From the NCBI GenBank assembly GCA_020635075.1, contig JACKAM010000001.1:2180726-2244725 (forward strand): 64,000 bases of DNA, read 5' to 3'. The notes beneath the pieces are model-generated. The model saw nothing but the letters and a program-made list of their open reading frames with translations, was not told the DNA's origin and did not search any database. This DNA is from Pseudobdellovibrionaceae bacterium. Its GTDB lineage: Bacteria > Bdellovibrionota > Bdellovibrionia > Bdellovibrionales > UBA1609. Positions 8,342 to 16,793 of this stretch are shown piece after piece (position 1 is the first letter of the stretch; every line of letters starts with the position of its first letter). The position numbers were made by a program, and so were the translations under genes.

Positions 8342-9562
8342 TTAGTTCCGCCCAAACCGGCGCCTGAACTCCAAAAAGTGGTCGTAAATAGTCTGCCCAT
8401 CTATGGCGAAATTGTAGCGCCTATTGATGTCAAACTTTCCAAAGTGATTGGCATCTCCACCTGGAAAGGTAGAAGTATGGATTCCAGCGAAATGGGGTAC
8501 TCCATCAACAAGAAGAGCAAGCGAAGAACCTGAGGCCACCCCATTGGTGTCCCCATCATGAATCATCATCCCTGGCTTATCAGCCAAATAGTGAGAGGGG
8601 TTATTGGGTGTCTCATAAATTTTAAATGGCCTACAGTTCTTTTGAACCACCCAGCCCTTATCCATTTGGAATCCAACTGTCATCACGACATTGGGGACTG
8701 CATTTCGATTAAATCGCTTGAAGGGAAGAGGCTTTACCCATTTGTCAGCTGGAACTCTCTGCCTCCGACTCTTAATCTCATACCCTTTTGCGTCTGTGGG
8801 ACCAACGAACTCACCCGGGCGCTCCTTTAGCTTAATAAACGCATAGTCCTTTTCGTCATCAGTTCGTTCATCGCTATTCCCAAACTCGACTTCTTCAATC
8901 TCGTAGTGCCTAAACTCATACTCAACGGTTGGGTCCTTTCTTAACTGCCTCGGCACCCAAACCTTAACTGAGTACCTCATTCCTCTTGCCTCACTTGGAG
9001 AAAGTCTTCTCCCAGAATAATAGTCCCGAAAGCCATGAGCACTCGCTATGACGACGTCTCCATCTCCAACAAGGTGCCCCGTACTCTGGCAGGGCTTCCC
9101 TTGGTGGTTTTGACAGGCCTTGGCTGGGGGACCAACATAGAAAAGAGCACCTACCCCATAAAACATCTTATCCACATCACTTGCTCGCGAAGAGTAGTCC
9201 AGCGGACAACGACTGTCTTCACCCATGATTGCCGCAGGGATCACGCGGCCAAATTGTTCCAGGTTTTTTATTAGGCCCGGGCTGTTGTCACAGTCCCAGC
9301 CGGAGGCTCCTGAACCATCTGCAGGCTCAGTCCAACGCAGAACTGGTTTAATGAGTTGACCACCAAATTGTGAAAAAGAAGATTCAGAACCAACAATGTA
9401 ATCGCCAGGAGGAAGCTGGCGACCAGAGACTCTTTTGCCGCCTTGAGCTTCTGCTAAAGAAGAGAACAAAACAAAGCCAACACAGCCAATGAGGAAAACC
9501 AAAACGCCCTTAAGCAGGAAATGCTGAACAGGACTGGCGAAATATTTTACTTTGATCGTCAT
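8342..9562 (-). CDS. secreted trypsin-like serine protease, copy 1 (unit 1)
   Basis: 406 aa from ATG 9562; the longer TTG start would put a charged stretch before the signal peptide. Signal peptide FLLKGVLVFLIGCVGFVLFSSLAEA. The mature part has a chymotrypsin-fold triad: His in ASAHGFRD (about residue 170), Asp in DYAFIKL and Ser in GVASGSSLALL, with paired Cys (CDNSPGL, SRCPL, ACQ...PCQ). The SGSS nucleophile context resembles V8/glutamyl-type S1 proteases rather than GDSGGP. It is the most divergent of six paralogues here. The Gly-rich gene follows it 168 bp downstream on the same strand. It probably processes an exported partner; the substrate is unknown. Confidence 0.85.
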   Translation of the reverse strand: MTIKVKYFASPVQHFLLKGVLVFLIGCVGFVLFSSLAEAQGGKRVSGRQLPPGDYIVGSESSFSQFGGQLIKPVLRWTEPADGSGASGWDCDNSPGLIKNLEQFGRVIPAAIMGEDSRCPLDYSSRASDVDKMFYGVGALFYVGPPAKACQNHQGKPCQSTGHLVGDGDVVIASAHGFRDYYSGRRLSPSEARGMRYSVKVWVPRQLRKDPTVEYEFRHYEIEEVEFGNSDERTDDEKDYAFIKLKERPGEFVGPTDAKGYEIKSRRQRVPADKWVKPLPFKRFNRNAVPNVVMTVGFQMDKGWVVQKNCRPFKIYETPNNPSHYLADKPGMMIHDGDTNGVASGSSLALLVDGVPHFAGIHTSTFPGGDANHFGKFDINRRYNFAIDGQTIYDHFLEFRRRFGRN

Positions 9563-9821
9563 GTTGATTTCGTCTTTCTTTAGGGTCAGGACCCATTTGG
9601 CCAAAAATTCTCTCTTATCTCGGGCACTTAATACCGAAAATCAGAGCGAAAATCATGCCAAAATAAACAAAAAATCCTGACCACATCAAGATCGCTGTTT
9701 GCTCAAAATTATCGGGTTTTTTCGCGGGCTTTTGGATTTTGGCGAAAAATGTCGAATAACTCGACAGGCCCAAAGCCTGCCAAACCCTGGAAAACCTTTC
9801 AAAAAGCGGCACCAAATTGAA

Positions 9822-9843
9822 CCTGGGCCTCACCAGGCCCAGG
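9822..9843 (-). terminator. stem-loop after the small Cys-rich gene
   Basis: Perfect 9-bp GC-rich stem CCTGGGCCT / AGGCCCAGG with a 4-nt loop, 14 bp beyond the stop of the minus-strand gene at 9857. The following T tract is weak, so the terminator role is tentative. Confidence 0.45.
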
Positions 9844-9856
9844 TGAATCTCAAAAC

Positions 9857-10219
9857 TCAGTTGTCGCCCCAGTTATTGGGGTTCTCATCGGTACAGATCT
9901 GTTGGCGCAGATCCGAATGGTCGCAAGAGCGCACCCACTTGTCCTCAAAGTCATAGCCATTGGAGCAGGATACGCCAGGAACTCTCACCCACTCGGAGCA
10001 GCCATTGGCGAAATCACTGGGGTGAGTCCCCTCTTTCACACAGACTTTTTGTTTGTCGTCCTTGTGAAAACACTGACGAACGAAGATATCGCCGCTTTTC
10101 CCGGCGAAGATGCAACTGTAGCCGTCTTTGAGCTTCCAGTCTGTACAATAACTCTCCGCCGCCTGAGCCACACTGCTCATCAGAACCCAGGCCAATACAA
10201 CATGAACCACACTTTTCAT
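9857..10219 (-). CDS. small Cys-rich secreted protein
   Basis: 120 aa from ATG 10219, preceded by GGGGAG 6 nt away. Signal peptide VVHVVLAWVLMSSVAQA. The mature part of ~100 aa has nine Cys (CTDWKLKDGYSC, RQCFHKDDKQKVC, GCSEW, VSCSNG, RSC, QQIC), arranged as two related halves: C-x2-W...Y/VSC...D.FVR/VRSC.H.D..Q..C, that is CTDWKLKDGYSC...RQCFHKDDKQKVC versus CSEWVRVPGVSC...RSCDHSDLRQQIC. This looks like an internal duplication of a disulfide-stabilised module. Function unknown; it acts outside the cytoplasm. Confidence 0.78.
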   Translation of the reverse strand: MKSVVHVVLAWVLMSSVAQAAESYCTDWKLKDGYSCIFAGKSGDIFVRQCFHKDDKQKVCVKEGTHPSDFANGCSEWVRVPGVSCSNGYDFEDKWVRSCDHSDLRQQICTDENPNNWGDN

Positions 10220-10340
10220 GTGAATCTCCCCATTGTTAGCCCCGGTAATCCATATTTGTAATTGGACCAATCATTACCATCCAATGAGTGACTAGAAACC
10301 AACGACCTGTAATTTGCAAGTATTTCACCCCCGAGGAAAG

Positions 10341-11399
10341 TCACTCCCCTTGGGGCTTTGCGACAAGATGCTCGGCTATCTTCTCAGCTAAAATCTGATT
10401 GGCGTAGCCAGAAGGGTGCCCCTCGATGGGGATGTAGAGCTGATCTTGGGGAATTCCCTTAAAAGCATCACGCAAATCTAGAAATTGAATTCCGTAGTCG
10501 CCCAAACAAAAGGTCACATCCATGGCATAGGACCAAGGGTAGATCACCAGCAAAAACTCAGCTTGTTCAAAATGAGCAGATACCCGATCACGAATCTCAG
10601 CAATCAATCGACAAGACCAGCGCAAGTCCTTTTCAGTCACGTGAAATGGCCAATCAATCTGATACTTAGTGCGGATAAAGGTTTTATTAAAAAACTTTTT
10701 TAACAAATTTCGAATGGGGAATTTCTTTTGCAAAAACCAGTCACGTACGATCTTGCCGTCCTGCTCTTTGAAGTAAGGTACTCCTCCGATCCAATCCACC
10801 GACTGAAGGCCGCCAACTAAGCGATCAACGTGAAACGAAGGAAAAAGATAAATGATCTTTCCCTTCCGCTGAGGAATTTGCTCACCAAAGGGAATCAAAT
10901 CCGCTTGGGCCATCACATTGCCCAAGCCATAGCCATTTACTGCATAGTTGTAGGTCTTATATTGAGGTAACTTCTCCCCCAAGCGATACTCCAAGGTCTG
11001 CTCATCGGGTAAGCCCTCACCCACCATAAAGGACCCACCAAAAAACAGCAGAAATTCATCCTTGGCTTTTCCATTAGCAGGTGGCCCATCTTTTTCCTCG
11101 TGCTGCACAACTCGACGACCATACTGATCAATCGTGAGATGAAAATCATAGACCACCTGATCGCCGATTTTTCTCACCACATGGGATTTGACGTTGGGGA
11201 TGAACTTCCATCCAAATTCATCGGAGTTGGAGTCATAAAAGGCCTCTGAGACATCGTCTTTGATCTTGGCATGGCGACGATCCATATCGGATTGTCCGAA
11301 AAACCACTGAATGGCGACCAATGCCAGCACCACTACCGCACAGCCAATGCCGACAGCCACTAGGTTCGCAATCCAATTTTTCTCTGTCGGTCCACTCAT
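10341..11399 (-). CDS. membrane-anchored SGNH/GDSL-like hydrolase
   Basis: 352 aa from ATG 11399 (MSGPTEKN, with an upstream AGAGG); in-frame ATGs at 11429 and 11447 are possible. One N-terminal transmembrane helix (VAVGIGCAVVVLALVAIQWFF) is followed by an external domain with GGSFMVGEG (SGNH block I, nucleophile Ser) and a C-terminal EGHPSGYANQ, which fits the catalytic D/E-x-H block V. Such proteins are often O-acyl transferases or esterases acting on polysaccharide or peptidoglycan; the substrate cannot be told here. It is divergent from the methyltransferase gene at 11552. Confidence 0.72.
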   Translation of the reverse strand: MSGPTEKNWIANLVAVGIGCAVVVLALVAIQWFFGQSDMDRRHAKIKDDVSEAFYDSNSDEFGWKFIPNVKSHVVRKIGDQVVYDFHLTIDQYGRRVVQHEEKDGPPANGKAKDEFLLFFGGSFMVGEGLPDEQTLEYRLGEKLPQYKTYNYAVNGYGLGNVMAQADLIPFGEQIPQRKGKIIYLFPSFHVDRLVGGLQSVDWIGGVPYFKEQDGKIVRDWFLQKKFPIRNLLKKFFNKTFIRTKYQIDWPFHVTEKDLRWSCRLIAEIRDRVSAHFEQAEFLLVIYPWSYAMDVTFCLGDYGIQFLDLRDAFKGIPQDQLYIPIEGHPSGYANQILAEKIAEHLVAKPQGE

Positions 11400-11551
11400 T
11401 GACGTTCTGCCTCTAAGATCATTCACCATGTTAATTGCAGCATTCACTTGAGGTCAGCCCAAAAACCAATCGCGGAAGCGCCGCTTCCTCTGCACTTGTT
11501 GCCTAATTGGGGTCAATCGGAAAGGATAGATAAAACACCAAGGGGCCTGCC

Positions 11552-12313
11552 ATGATGGATTTTAGAGAAATTCAACAGATTTTACCTCACATTCACCGCG
11601 ATTCAGCAGGGCATGAGGCCGCCTGGTACGTGACTGAAGTTTTGGCTGACTACATCCAAAAAAACGCCAAACCCGGAATGAAGACCTTGGAAACCGGTGC
11701 CGGCATCAGCACCGTTTTGTTTGCCCAAGCCGAAACGGACCACACTTCAGTTGTGGCCAGCCAGGGGGAAGTCGATCGCATTCTCAACTTTTGTGAAGAC
11801 AAAGGGTTTCCCACCAAGGGATTGAAGTTTCTGGTCGGCATGTCTGAGCTTGTCTTGCCCCAATCTTGTCCCAAGGATTTGGACTTTGTGTTGATTGATG
11901 GCGGACACGGCTTTCCCACGCCTTTTATTGACTGGTACTACAGCCAAAGAATGCTCAAAGTGGGCGGCACAATGGCGGTCGACGACACGCAAATCTGGAC
12001 GGGAGCCACCCTAAGCCGCTTCCTTGATGGCGAACCCAACTGGCGCCGCATCGACAAGTGGCCTTACCGAGCGGCGGTCTATGAAAAGGCCGGCGAAGGC
12101 AGTGAGTTTATGGACTGGTACAACCAGCCCTACGTTCACCGCCGCAGCCTCACTAACCCGAAAATCAACCACTACTTATCCGAGTGGAGTTCCAAGTTCG
12201 TTAAATTTAAAAACGACTACCCCACTCATGTGGAAAACCTGGTGAATCAAGTGATCCCAGGCGCAACCAAACATCACCCCAACATCAAGCGAGTCCTGAA
12301 GAAGTTCTTTTAG
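11552..12313 (+). CDS. class I SAM-dependent methyltransferase
   Basis: 253 aa. ETGAGISTVLFA (about residues 47-58) is the SAM-binding glycine loop, DFVLIDGGHGFP supplies the acidic motif and VDD...W follows, as in methyltransferase-24-like proteins that modify sugars or small molecules. The C-terminal third is basic and ends RVLKKFF. It is a single gene, divergent from the SGNH hydrolase. Substrate unknown. Confidence 0.8.
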   Translation: MMDFREIQQILPHIHRDSAGHEAAWYVTEVLADYIQKNAKPGMKTLETGAGISTVLFAQAETDHTSVVASQGEVDRILNFCEDKGFPTKGLKFLVGMSELVLPQSCPKDLDFVLIDGGHGFPTPFIDWYYSQRMLKVGGTMAVDDTQIWTGATLSRFLDGEPNWRRIDKWPYRAAVYEKAGEGSEFMDWYNQPYVHRRSLTNPKINHYLSEWSSKFVKFKNDYPTHVENLVNQVIPGATKHHPNIKRVLKKFF

Positions 12314-12344
12314 TATCGGCGAGGAAAGCTGGCACAGACATTCG

Positions 12345-12731
12345 TCACCCTTTCACGGGTCGGATGTGCGCCTCAATCCATCTGGCGATGGTTTCGATAT
12401 CGACCTTGCCTCTAATCACCTGTTCAATCAAGAATTCCTCGCCATTGTCAGGCTCAACCACCAATCGATAGCCATTCATTCTTAAAAAGATTGCTGTCAG
12501 AGCAAAGGAAACACGCTTATTGCCATCAACAAATGAGTGGTTTTGCGCCAAGCTCTGCATCAGGGCCGCCGCCTGCAGAGAAAGCGACTGATAGTACCCG
12601 GTCTGTGGCCGCCCAAGTGCACTCTGTAAAAGCCCCAGGTCACGAACCCCACCCTTTCCGCCAAATCTTTGCAACAAATGGTGATGAAGTTCTAATGCCT
12701 CTTCTAAAGTTGGATATAGGGTGGTCTTCAT
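12345..12731 (-). CDS. doc: death-on-curing (Doc/Fic-fold) toxin
   Basis: 128 aa. HSFVDGNKR (about residues 65-73) matches the Doc variant HxFxDxNKR of the Fic motif. By family knowledge Doc phosphorylates EF-Tu and stops translation. The next gene upstream, 6 bp away on the same strand, encodes a small ribbon-helix-helix-type protein, so this is a type II toxin-antitoxin operon in the usual antitoxin-first order. Length is typical for Doc. Confidence 0.9.
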   Translation of the reverse strand: MKTTLYPTLEEALELHHHLLQRFGGKGGVRDLGLLQSALGRPQTGYYQSLSLQAAALMQSLAQNHSFVDGNKRVSFALTAIFLRMNGYRLVVEPDNGEEFLIEQVIRGKVDIETIARWIEAHIRPVKG

Positions 12732-12737
12732 CCAGAA

Positions 12738-12950
12738 TTACTTCGCCAGTCGCTTTAACAGTTCTTCATTGTCCTTTAGCACTTCATCCATGGCTGACAA
12801 GAACACCGGTCGCACCCGAGACTTGGCCAAGTACTCAACGACGGCTTCATTGACCACACTGGAGATGCTACGCCCGGTCTCAGCGGCATAGGATTTGAGG
12901 TCCTCCAGAGTCTCTTCATCGATTTGGGTGGCAAACTTCTTAGGCTTCAT
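12738..12950 (-). CDS. antitoxin of the Doc module (ribbon-helix-helix)
   Basis: 70 aa. FATQIDEETLEDLKSYAAETGRS followed by SSVVNEAVVEYL is a ribbon-helix-helix DNA-binding pattern; the C-terminal part (LSAMDEVLKDNEELLKRLAK) would wrap the Doc toxin. This is not the Phd fold seen in P1. The start codon lies 2 bp from a perfect 36-bp palindrome, the likely autoregulatory operator. Confidence 0.85.
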   Translation of the reverse strand: MKPKKFATQIDEETLEDLKSYAAETGRSISSVVNEAVVEYLAKSRVRPVFLSAMDEVLKDNEELLKRLAK

Positions 12951-12952
12951 AA

Positions 12953-12988
12953 CCTTGATTTTTCATGAAAATTCATGAAAAATCAAGG
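12953..12988. promoter_or_regulatory. perfect palindromic operator of the Doc toxin-antitoxin operon
   Basis: Arms CCTTGATTTTTCATGAA and TTCATGAAAAATCAAGG, 17 bp each with 2 bp between and no mismatch, directly before the antitoxin start. A second perfect inverted repeat (ATAAGTAA, 6 nt, TTACTTAT) lies at 12996-13017. Confidence 0.8.
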
Positions 12989-13020
12989 CAATCTTATAAG
13001 TAACTAAAATTACTTATCTA

Positions 13021-13458
13021 TTAAAGAGCTTCTACCTGCTTCATGACCTCTTCAGTCGGCGCATGGGTCAGCTCTTTATTGATGGTGGCTTTGACCACTT
13101 TAGCCGTCCCTGTCGAGAGTTTGGCGCGCAGATCGCCCAAGAACTTAGGAGGCGCAATGATCACTAGCTCTTCAAACTTCTTGGCCGTTCTCGCCTGATC
13201 CAAATACTCAGCAACCTCTTTGGCAAACTGCTGAGACAGCTGGTGCTCCACGTCCACCTCTCCGGCCGATGTGTGCTTGTGCGTCTGGGTGTAGTTCTTG
13301 CGGGTCGGTCTTTCAGTGGTGAATTCATGGATCTTGTCCTGCCCCTCTGGGAAGGCCAGGCAAGTTTTAAAGTCTAAGCCCTTATGAAGATGCAGATATG
13401 AAAACACTTTGGCTTGGCTCTCATCAGCTACGACCACCCAAGTTAACTTCTCCAGCAT
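13021..13458 (-). CDS. host attachment family protein
   Basis: 145 aa. Opens with a beta strand WVVVADESQAKVFSY, as in the family once named 'protein required for attachment to host cells'; ends with the ELVIIAPPKFLGDLR segment and a conserved-looking NKELTHAPTEEVMKQV tail. The fold resembles eRF1/Pelota-domain-like proteins, and the attachment role known for one plant-associated species need not apply here. GAGGAGG stands 7 nt before the ATG. It is a single gene. Confidence 0.82.
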   Translation of the reverse strand: MLEKLTWVVVADESQAKVFSYLHLHKGLDFKTCLAFPEGQDKIHEFTTERPTRKNYTQTHKHTSAGEVDVEHQLSQQFAKEVAEYLDQARTAKKFEELVIIAPPKFLGDLRAKLSTGTAKVVKATINKELTHAPTEEVMKQVEAL

Positions 13459-13565
13459 GGCTTATCCTCCTCTGGTCTACGTTTCCGGCAATCTACCAGA
13501 CTTTTTCCCAAAAGGTACCGGGTTCCCACGGGTGCGGCCCCGCGCCACGCTGGAATTCAACAATT

Positions 13566-14477
13566 CTAAAGGCTTTTGAGCTTCTCCCAATTTTCCATAA
13601 GAATGGGCTTCCACTTCGTGAACCTCTCCTGGGTCCTAATGTCCCAATTGGGATTCAAGGGCTCTGAGTGTACCTTCACAGACTGTTCGATTTCATAGAA
13701 CATCTGATCCCGATGTTTGGTTTCAAGTGTGGACCATACTTCGACTGGGCATACGACCACCCCGTCATCGCCTTCCTTGCATCCCCAACGCTTTAGAACT
13801 CGCTCAGCTTGGTGATAAGCGCGGGTATGCAGGGGTATGAATTTCTGTTGGCTTTCTGATTCCGACTCAAAAATTCGGACGGCCTCCGCTATCGCACTTC
13901 GCATCACCACGTACATGGCCTCCCGGTCGGCTACCCATCGATCAATGCTGCTCAATGCTTGCTCGACCATTTTGACCTCGGTCTCGGGTTTCCCTTGAAC
14001 ATTGACGACCATCCACTGGGTCAACTCCGAATGCAGACGATCAAACATCTTCCATTTTGCAGAGTACCGAGTTTCAAACAGCCATGCCCAGCCTAAGCAA
14101 TACACTTCAATCTTTTCAAGGCTTCCTTCAAGGATGCAGTTCTTCTCCTTTAGCCAAGCCAAATCCAGATCCGACACGGATCGAAGCGGGTTGACCTCCT
14201 TATAGGCATCGAGCCCTCGCGCCTTCATTCCATATTCCTTGCCCGACAGAACAGCGGCCAAAGCCTCCCCGGTCACGTTAGCAAAAATGCCCTGGCCCTC
14301 GGCCTCATTTTTCAGTCCATCAAGGCCTTGGCCCCTAGCCCTTTCAAGCTCAGCCAGTCTCTCATTGTGTTCTCTCTTTAGTTTCGCACTCTCATCCTCG
14401 GGCGGAGATCCGCATCCAAGCAGAAGACCCGTTGTAGCAACCACACATATAAATGATATTAGTTTCATCGTTTTCAT
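13566..14477 (-). CDS. lipoprotein of unknown function
   Basis: 303 aa. The N-terminus is a lipoprotein signal with lipobox LLGC (Cys about residue 22), followed by a charged helical stretch ESAKLKREHNERLAELERA that may form a coiled coil. The rest is Trp-rich and mostly helical, with a C-x-C-type pair in KRWGCKEGDDGVVVCPVEVW. It ends about 300 bp before the A1 toxin operon, in divergent orientation. No family recognised. Confidence 0.72.
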   Translation of the reverse strand: MKTMKLISFICVVATTGLLLGCGSPPEDESAKLKREHNERLAELERARGQGLDGLKNEAEGQGIFANVTGEALAAVLSGKEYGMKARGLDAYKEVNPLRSVSDLDLAWLKEKNCILEGSLEKIEVYCLGWAWLFETRYSAKWKMFDRLHSELTQWMVVNVQGKPETEVKMVEQALSSIDRWVADREAMYVVMRSAIAEAVRIFESESESQQKFIPLHTRAYHQAERVLKRWGCKEGDDGVVVCPVEVWSTLETKHRDQMFYEIEQSVKVHSEPLNPNWDIRTQERFTKWKPILMENWEKLKSL

Positions 14478-14590
14478 AATATTCTCGCTTTAAATTTACC
14501 TACCATTTTGAACTCCCGCCTCGATTGCACGATCTGTGCCCGTAACTTTATCGAAAGTCGCCTCGGAGATTGCTGTTGAGGACGCGTTTG

Positions 14591-14624
14591 TCCGAAAACT
14601 CGGACCGGATTCCGAGACTTCGGA
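14591..14624. promoter_or_regulatory. tandem TCCGA...GGA palindromes before the A1 operon
   Basis: TCCGAAAACTCGGA (14591-14604) and TCCGAGACTTCGGA (14611-14624), starts 20 bp apart, about two helical turns, 155 bp before the first gene. The same pair occurs before all four toxin operons. In this 302-bp gene-free stretch I otherwise see only a leader similar to those of the B operons. Confidence 0.7.
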
Positions 14625-14779
14625 ATCGGTCTTGCCCGGCCTTCACATCACTCACACCAGATAAATCCCCGAAAGTCTTGGTTTTGAAATTTCTACTGCG
14701 TGGAATTCAACCACCCGTTCGGTGGCCCCGGCCTTGCTCAATGGCCCAATTACAAACTGATGGAACGGAGGTTCTCCAG

Positions 14780-15658
14780 ATGAAATCAAACAGATTTATA
14801 CCGGTACATTTACCAATATTGACCTTTATCGCCATATCCTTGGCAACCCCAACTGGAGCTGTGGCAAAAACACCGAAGTGGCTGAAACGGATTAATCGTA
14901 CAGTTATTGATGCCGGTAAAACCATTGAAAAGGGCATTCAAAATGGTGGCAAAACGATCGAAGATGTGGCCCATGGGGCCGGTGATCTCGCCGACCAGAT
15001 CGGTCGCGACATCGGCGATGCAACTAGAGGCGCCGCCGATGCCGCCGCTGATGTGGTGACCGCTGGAGGCCACGGTCGTAAGCGGGACGAAGAGAAAGCC
15101 CGAGACAAAAAGGCTCAGGAAGAAGCCGCAGCAGCTGCGGCAGAAAAGCACGCCCAAGAGCTCGCAGCAAAAAACAAAGAATTTGTAGAGGCAAAACTCC
15201 AGCACAACCGGGATTTGGAGACCCTCGCATCCGTTTTATCCACGGGTATCAACTATGTTGGTAAATTCAAGGACCAGGTTTATCAGCAAATCGAATTTCT
15301 CCAGCTCACCAAGCGAGAAACCGAACGCACCACGACTGATCTTAGCCTTCTTCAATCTGCCTATGAGGAAATCCTCGCCCAACTTCAATCCGAGACTAAA
15401 GATCCTGCCGGAATTGACGATCCCAATCACACTCCCGGGTACCAGCAAGCCCTCAAGAGCACTGTTGATGAACTCGGTGGCTCGATTCTCAATAACCAAA
15501 CCCGACTACGGGATATCCTCTCGCGGCTTAATGTCACTGAACTTAGAGACCTATACGAGCAAGCGGAGATCAAACTGATAGAGCTCACCCAGCTTCGACC
15601 CTCTATCGAAACCCGCATCGAACAAAACAAGCAAGAGATCGCAGCCCATGGTGGGTAA
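14780..15658 (+). CDS. exported coiled-coil protein, first gene of A1 toxin operon
   Basis: 292 aa from ATG 14780 (GGAGG 8 nt upstream); upstream in-frame codons have no such site. Signal peptide ILTFIAISLATPTGAVA. Then an amphipathic Gly/Ala-rich stretch with repeats of the form AGKTIEKGIQNGGKTIED (about residues 40-80), an Ala/Lys-rich helix (EEKARDKKAQEEAAAAAAEK) and long coiled-coil heptads to the C-terminus. The stop overlaps the next start by 11 nt, so it is translationally coupled to the second gene. It probably acts outside the cytoplasm as a scaffold or delivery partner of the toxin. The A2, B1 and B2 operons lack it. Confidence 0.78.
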   Translation: MKSNRFIPVHLPILTFIAISLATPTGAVAKTPKWLKRINRTVIDAGKTIEKGIQNGGKTIEDVAHGAGDLADQIGRDIGDATRGAADAAADVVTAGGHGRKRDEEKARDKKAQEEAAAAAAEKHAQELAAKNKEFVEAKLQHNRDLETLASVLSTGINYVGKFKDQVYQQIEFLQLTKRETERTTTDLSLLQSAYEEILAQLQSETKDPAGIDDPNHTPGYQQALKSTVDELGGSILNNQTRLRDILSRLNVTELRDLYEQAEIKLIELTQLRPSIETRIEQNKQEIAAHGG

Positions 15659-16793
15659 AACCAATTCGCTGCTAAAACTGGTATTGCTGCCGCTGATCCT
15701 CGTTTTGAGCCTTGTTCTCCCTCAAGGAGCAGGGGCCTCGATCGAGTCGAAGATCGCCACCAGCTATAGCAACCAGTTTTTGCATATCAAGCTCAACTCT
15801 TACATTGAGACTTACCTCAATAGGGTTGGGCAAACTGGAACGACTTCGGCCGTCCCCCATTTAGGGACACATGTGGTCCGCGGGATCAGCTTTATCTTGG
15901 CAGGCTATCATCTGACCCAGGGCAAAACTGACCGGGATCGCTTTTGGGGAACACTTCATTTGGGTGGGGTCGTCCACCCAGCTTTGGGGCTTTATGTAAT
16001 GGGGGCTCAACTGAGTGAGCTGGCACTGGGAATCGGACATAGGAAGAAAATGATGAAATACAATCAAGCAATCATGGCGGCCATCGAGACACAAATGAGG
16101 CTCGAACGAGAAAGACTGGAAGCCTTTGGTCGCATTTATCAGTATCACCTTCAGGGGCTCCACTCCGCCAGCCAAAAACTCGAAGAAGCAGGCCGGGTGC
16201 TCTCTCAATCTCCGATGACTCAAGATGGATTCTCGAATGATCCAAAACAACTCGAAGAGTGGTTGACCACTGTGCAAGTCTTTCTCGTGCAATCAAGGAT
16301 TGTGGTTTCTCATCTAAAAGCCCTTCACTCCTACCAGTGCACCGAGATCAGCCAAATCTTTGGCCCCCTCCCCATTGATCCTCAGCAAATGATCATTGAG
16401 ATTAGCCAAAGCCAATCGGCATTGACCGAGATGTATGACGAAACCCTCAAATCCTACGGAAAGCTTTTGGCTTCAATTGCCCTTGACGAGCTCTCATCGA
16501 AGGATGCGCCAGATCCCGAGTACGAACTCTGCCATCGAAAGCGAATGTACCTAAAAGTCCACCTCATCAAAAAGGTTGGCGAGTTCCGCCGCCGAGGACC
16601 TTCTTTGTCTTTGTTAGATCGAGATGACCTCTATGCCGGAATCGAATCGATGAGGTCCGACCTTTTGACCCTTCAACCCGTATGCGATGTCAACAATCGG
16701 GATCAAGACCTACTCGACCTTTTGGATTACGTCGAAGAGCGCCTCTACGATGAGACCAAGCCCGATGGAGGTCCCAACCATGAGATTCACTGA
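15648..16793 (+). CDS. exported helical protein, second gene of A1 toxin operon
   Basis: 381 aa. Signal peptide LLKLVLLPLILVLSLVLPQGAGA. A mostly helical mature part contains an amphipathic segment around residues 75-125 (GYHLTQGKTDRDRFWG, HPALGLYVMGAQ) and coiled-coil stretches with few Cys. Both ends overlap neighbours (11 nt upstream, 14 nt downstream), so the three genes are made together. I do not recognise a family. Its tight coupling to the EndoU-like toxin gene suggests a role in export, stability or surface display of the toxin. Confidence 0.75.
   Translation: MVGKTNSLLKLVLLPLILVLSLVLPQGAGASIESKIATSYSNQFLHIKLNSYIETYLNRVGQTGTTSAVPHLGTHVVRGISFILAGYHLTQGKTDRDRFWGTLHLGGVVHPALGLYVMGAQLSELALGIGHRKKMMKYNQAIMAAIETQMRLERERLEAFGRIYQYHLQGLHSASQKLEEAGRVLSQSPMTQDGFSNDPKQLEEWLTTVQVFLVQSRIVVSHLKALHSYQCTEISQIFGPLPIDPQQMIIEISQSQSALTEMYDETLKSYGKLLASIALDELSSKDAPDPEYELCHRKRMYLKVHLIKKVGEFRRRGPSLSLLDRDDLYAGIESMRSDLLTLQPVCDVNNRDQDLLDLLDYVEERLYDETKPDGGPNHEIH

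Noticed and set aside
9615..9833. 72-codon frame on the minus strand with a hydrophobic end
   Set aside because: It lies over the upstream block shared by the protease genes, has no ribosome site and no counterpart frame in the other units.
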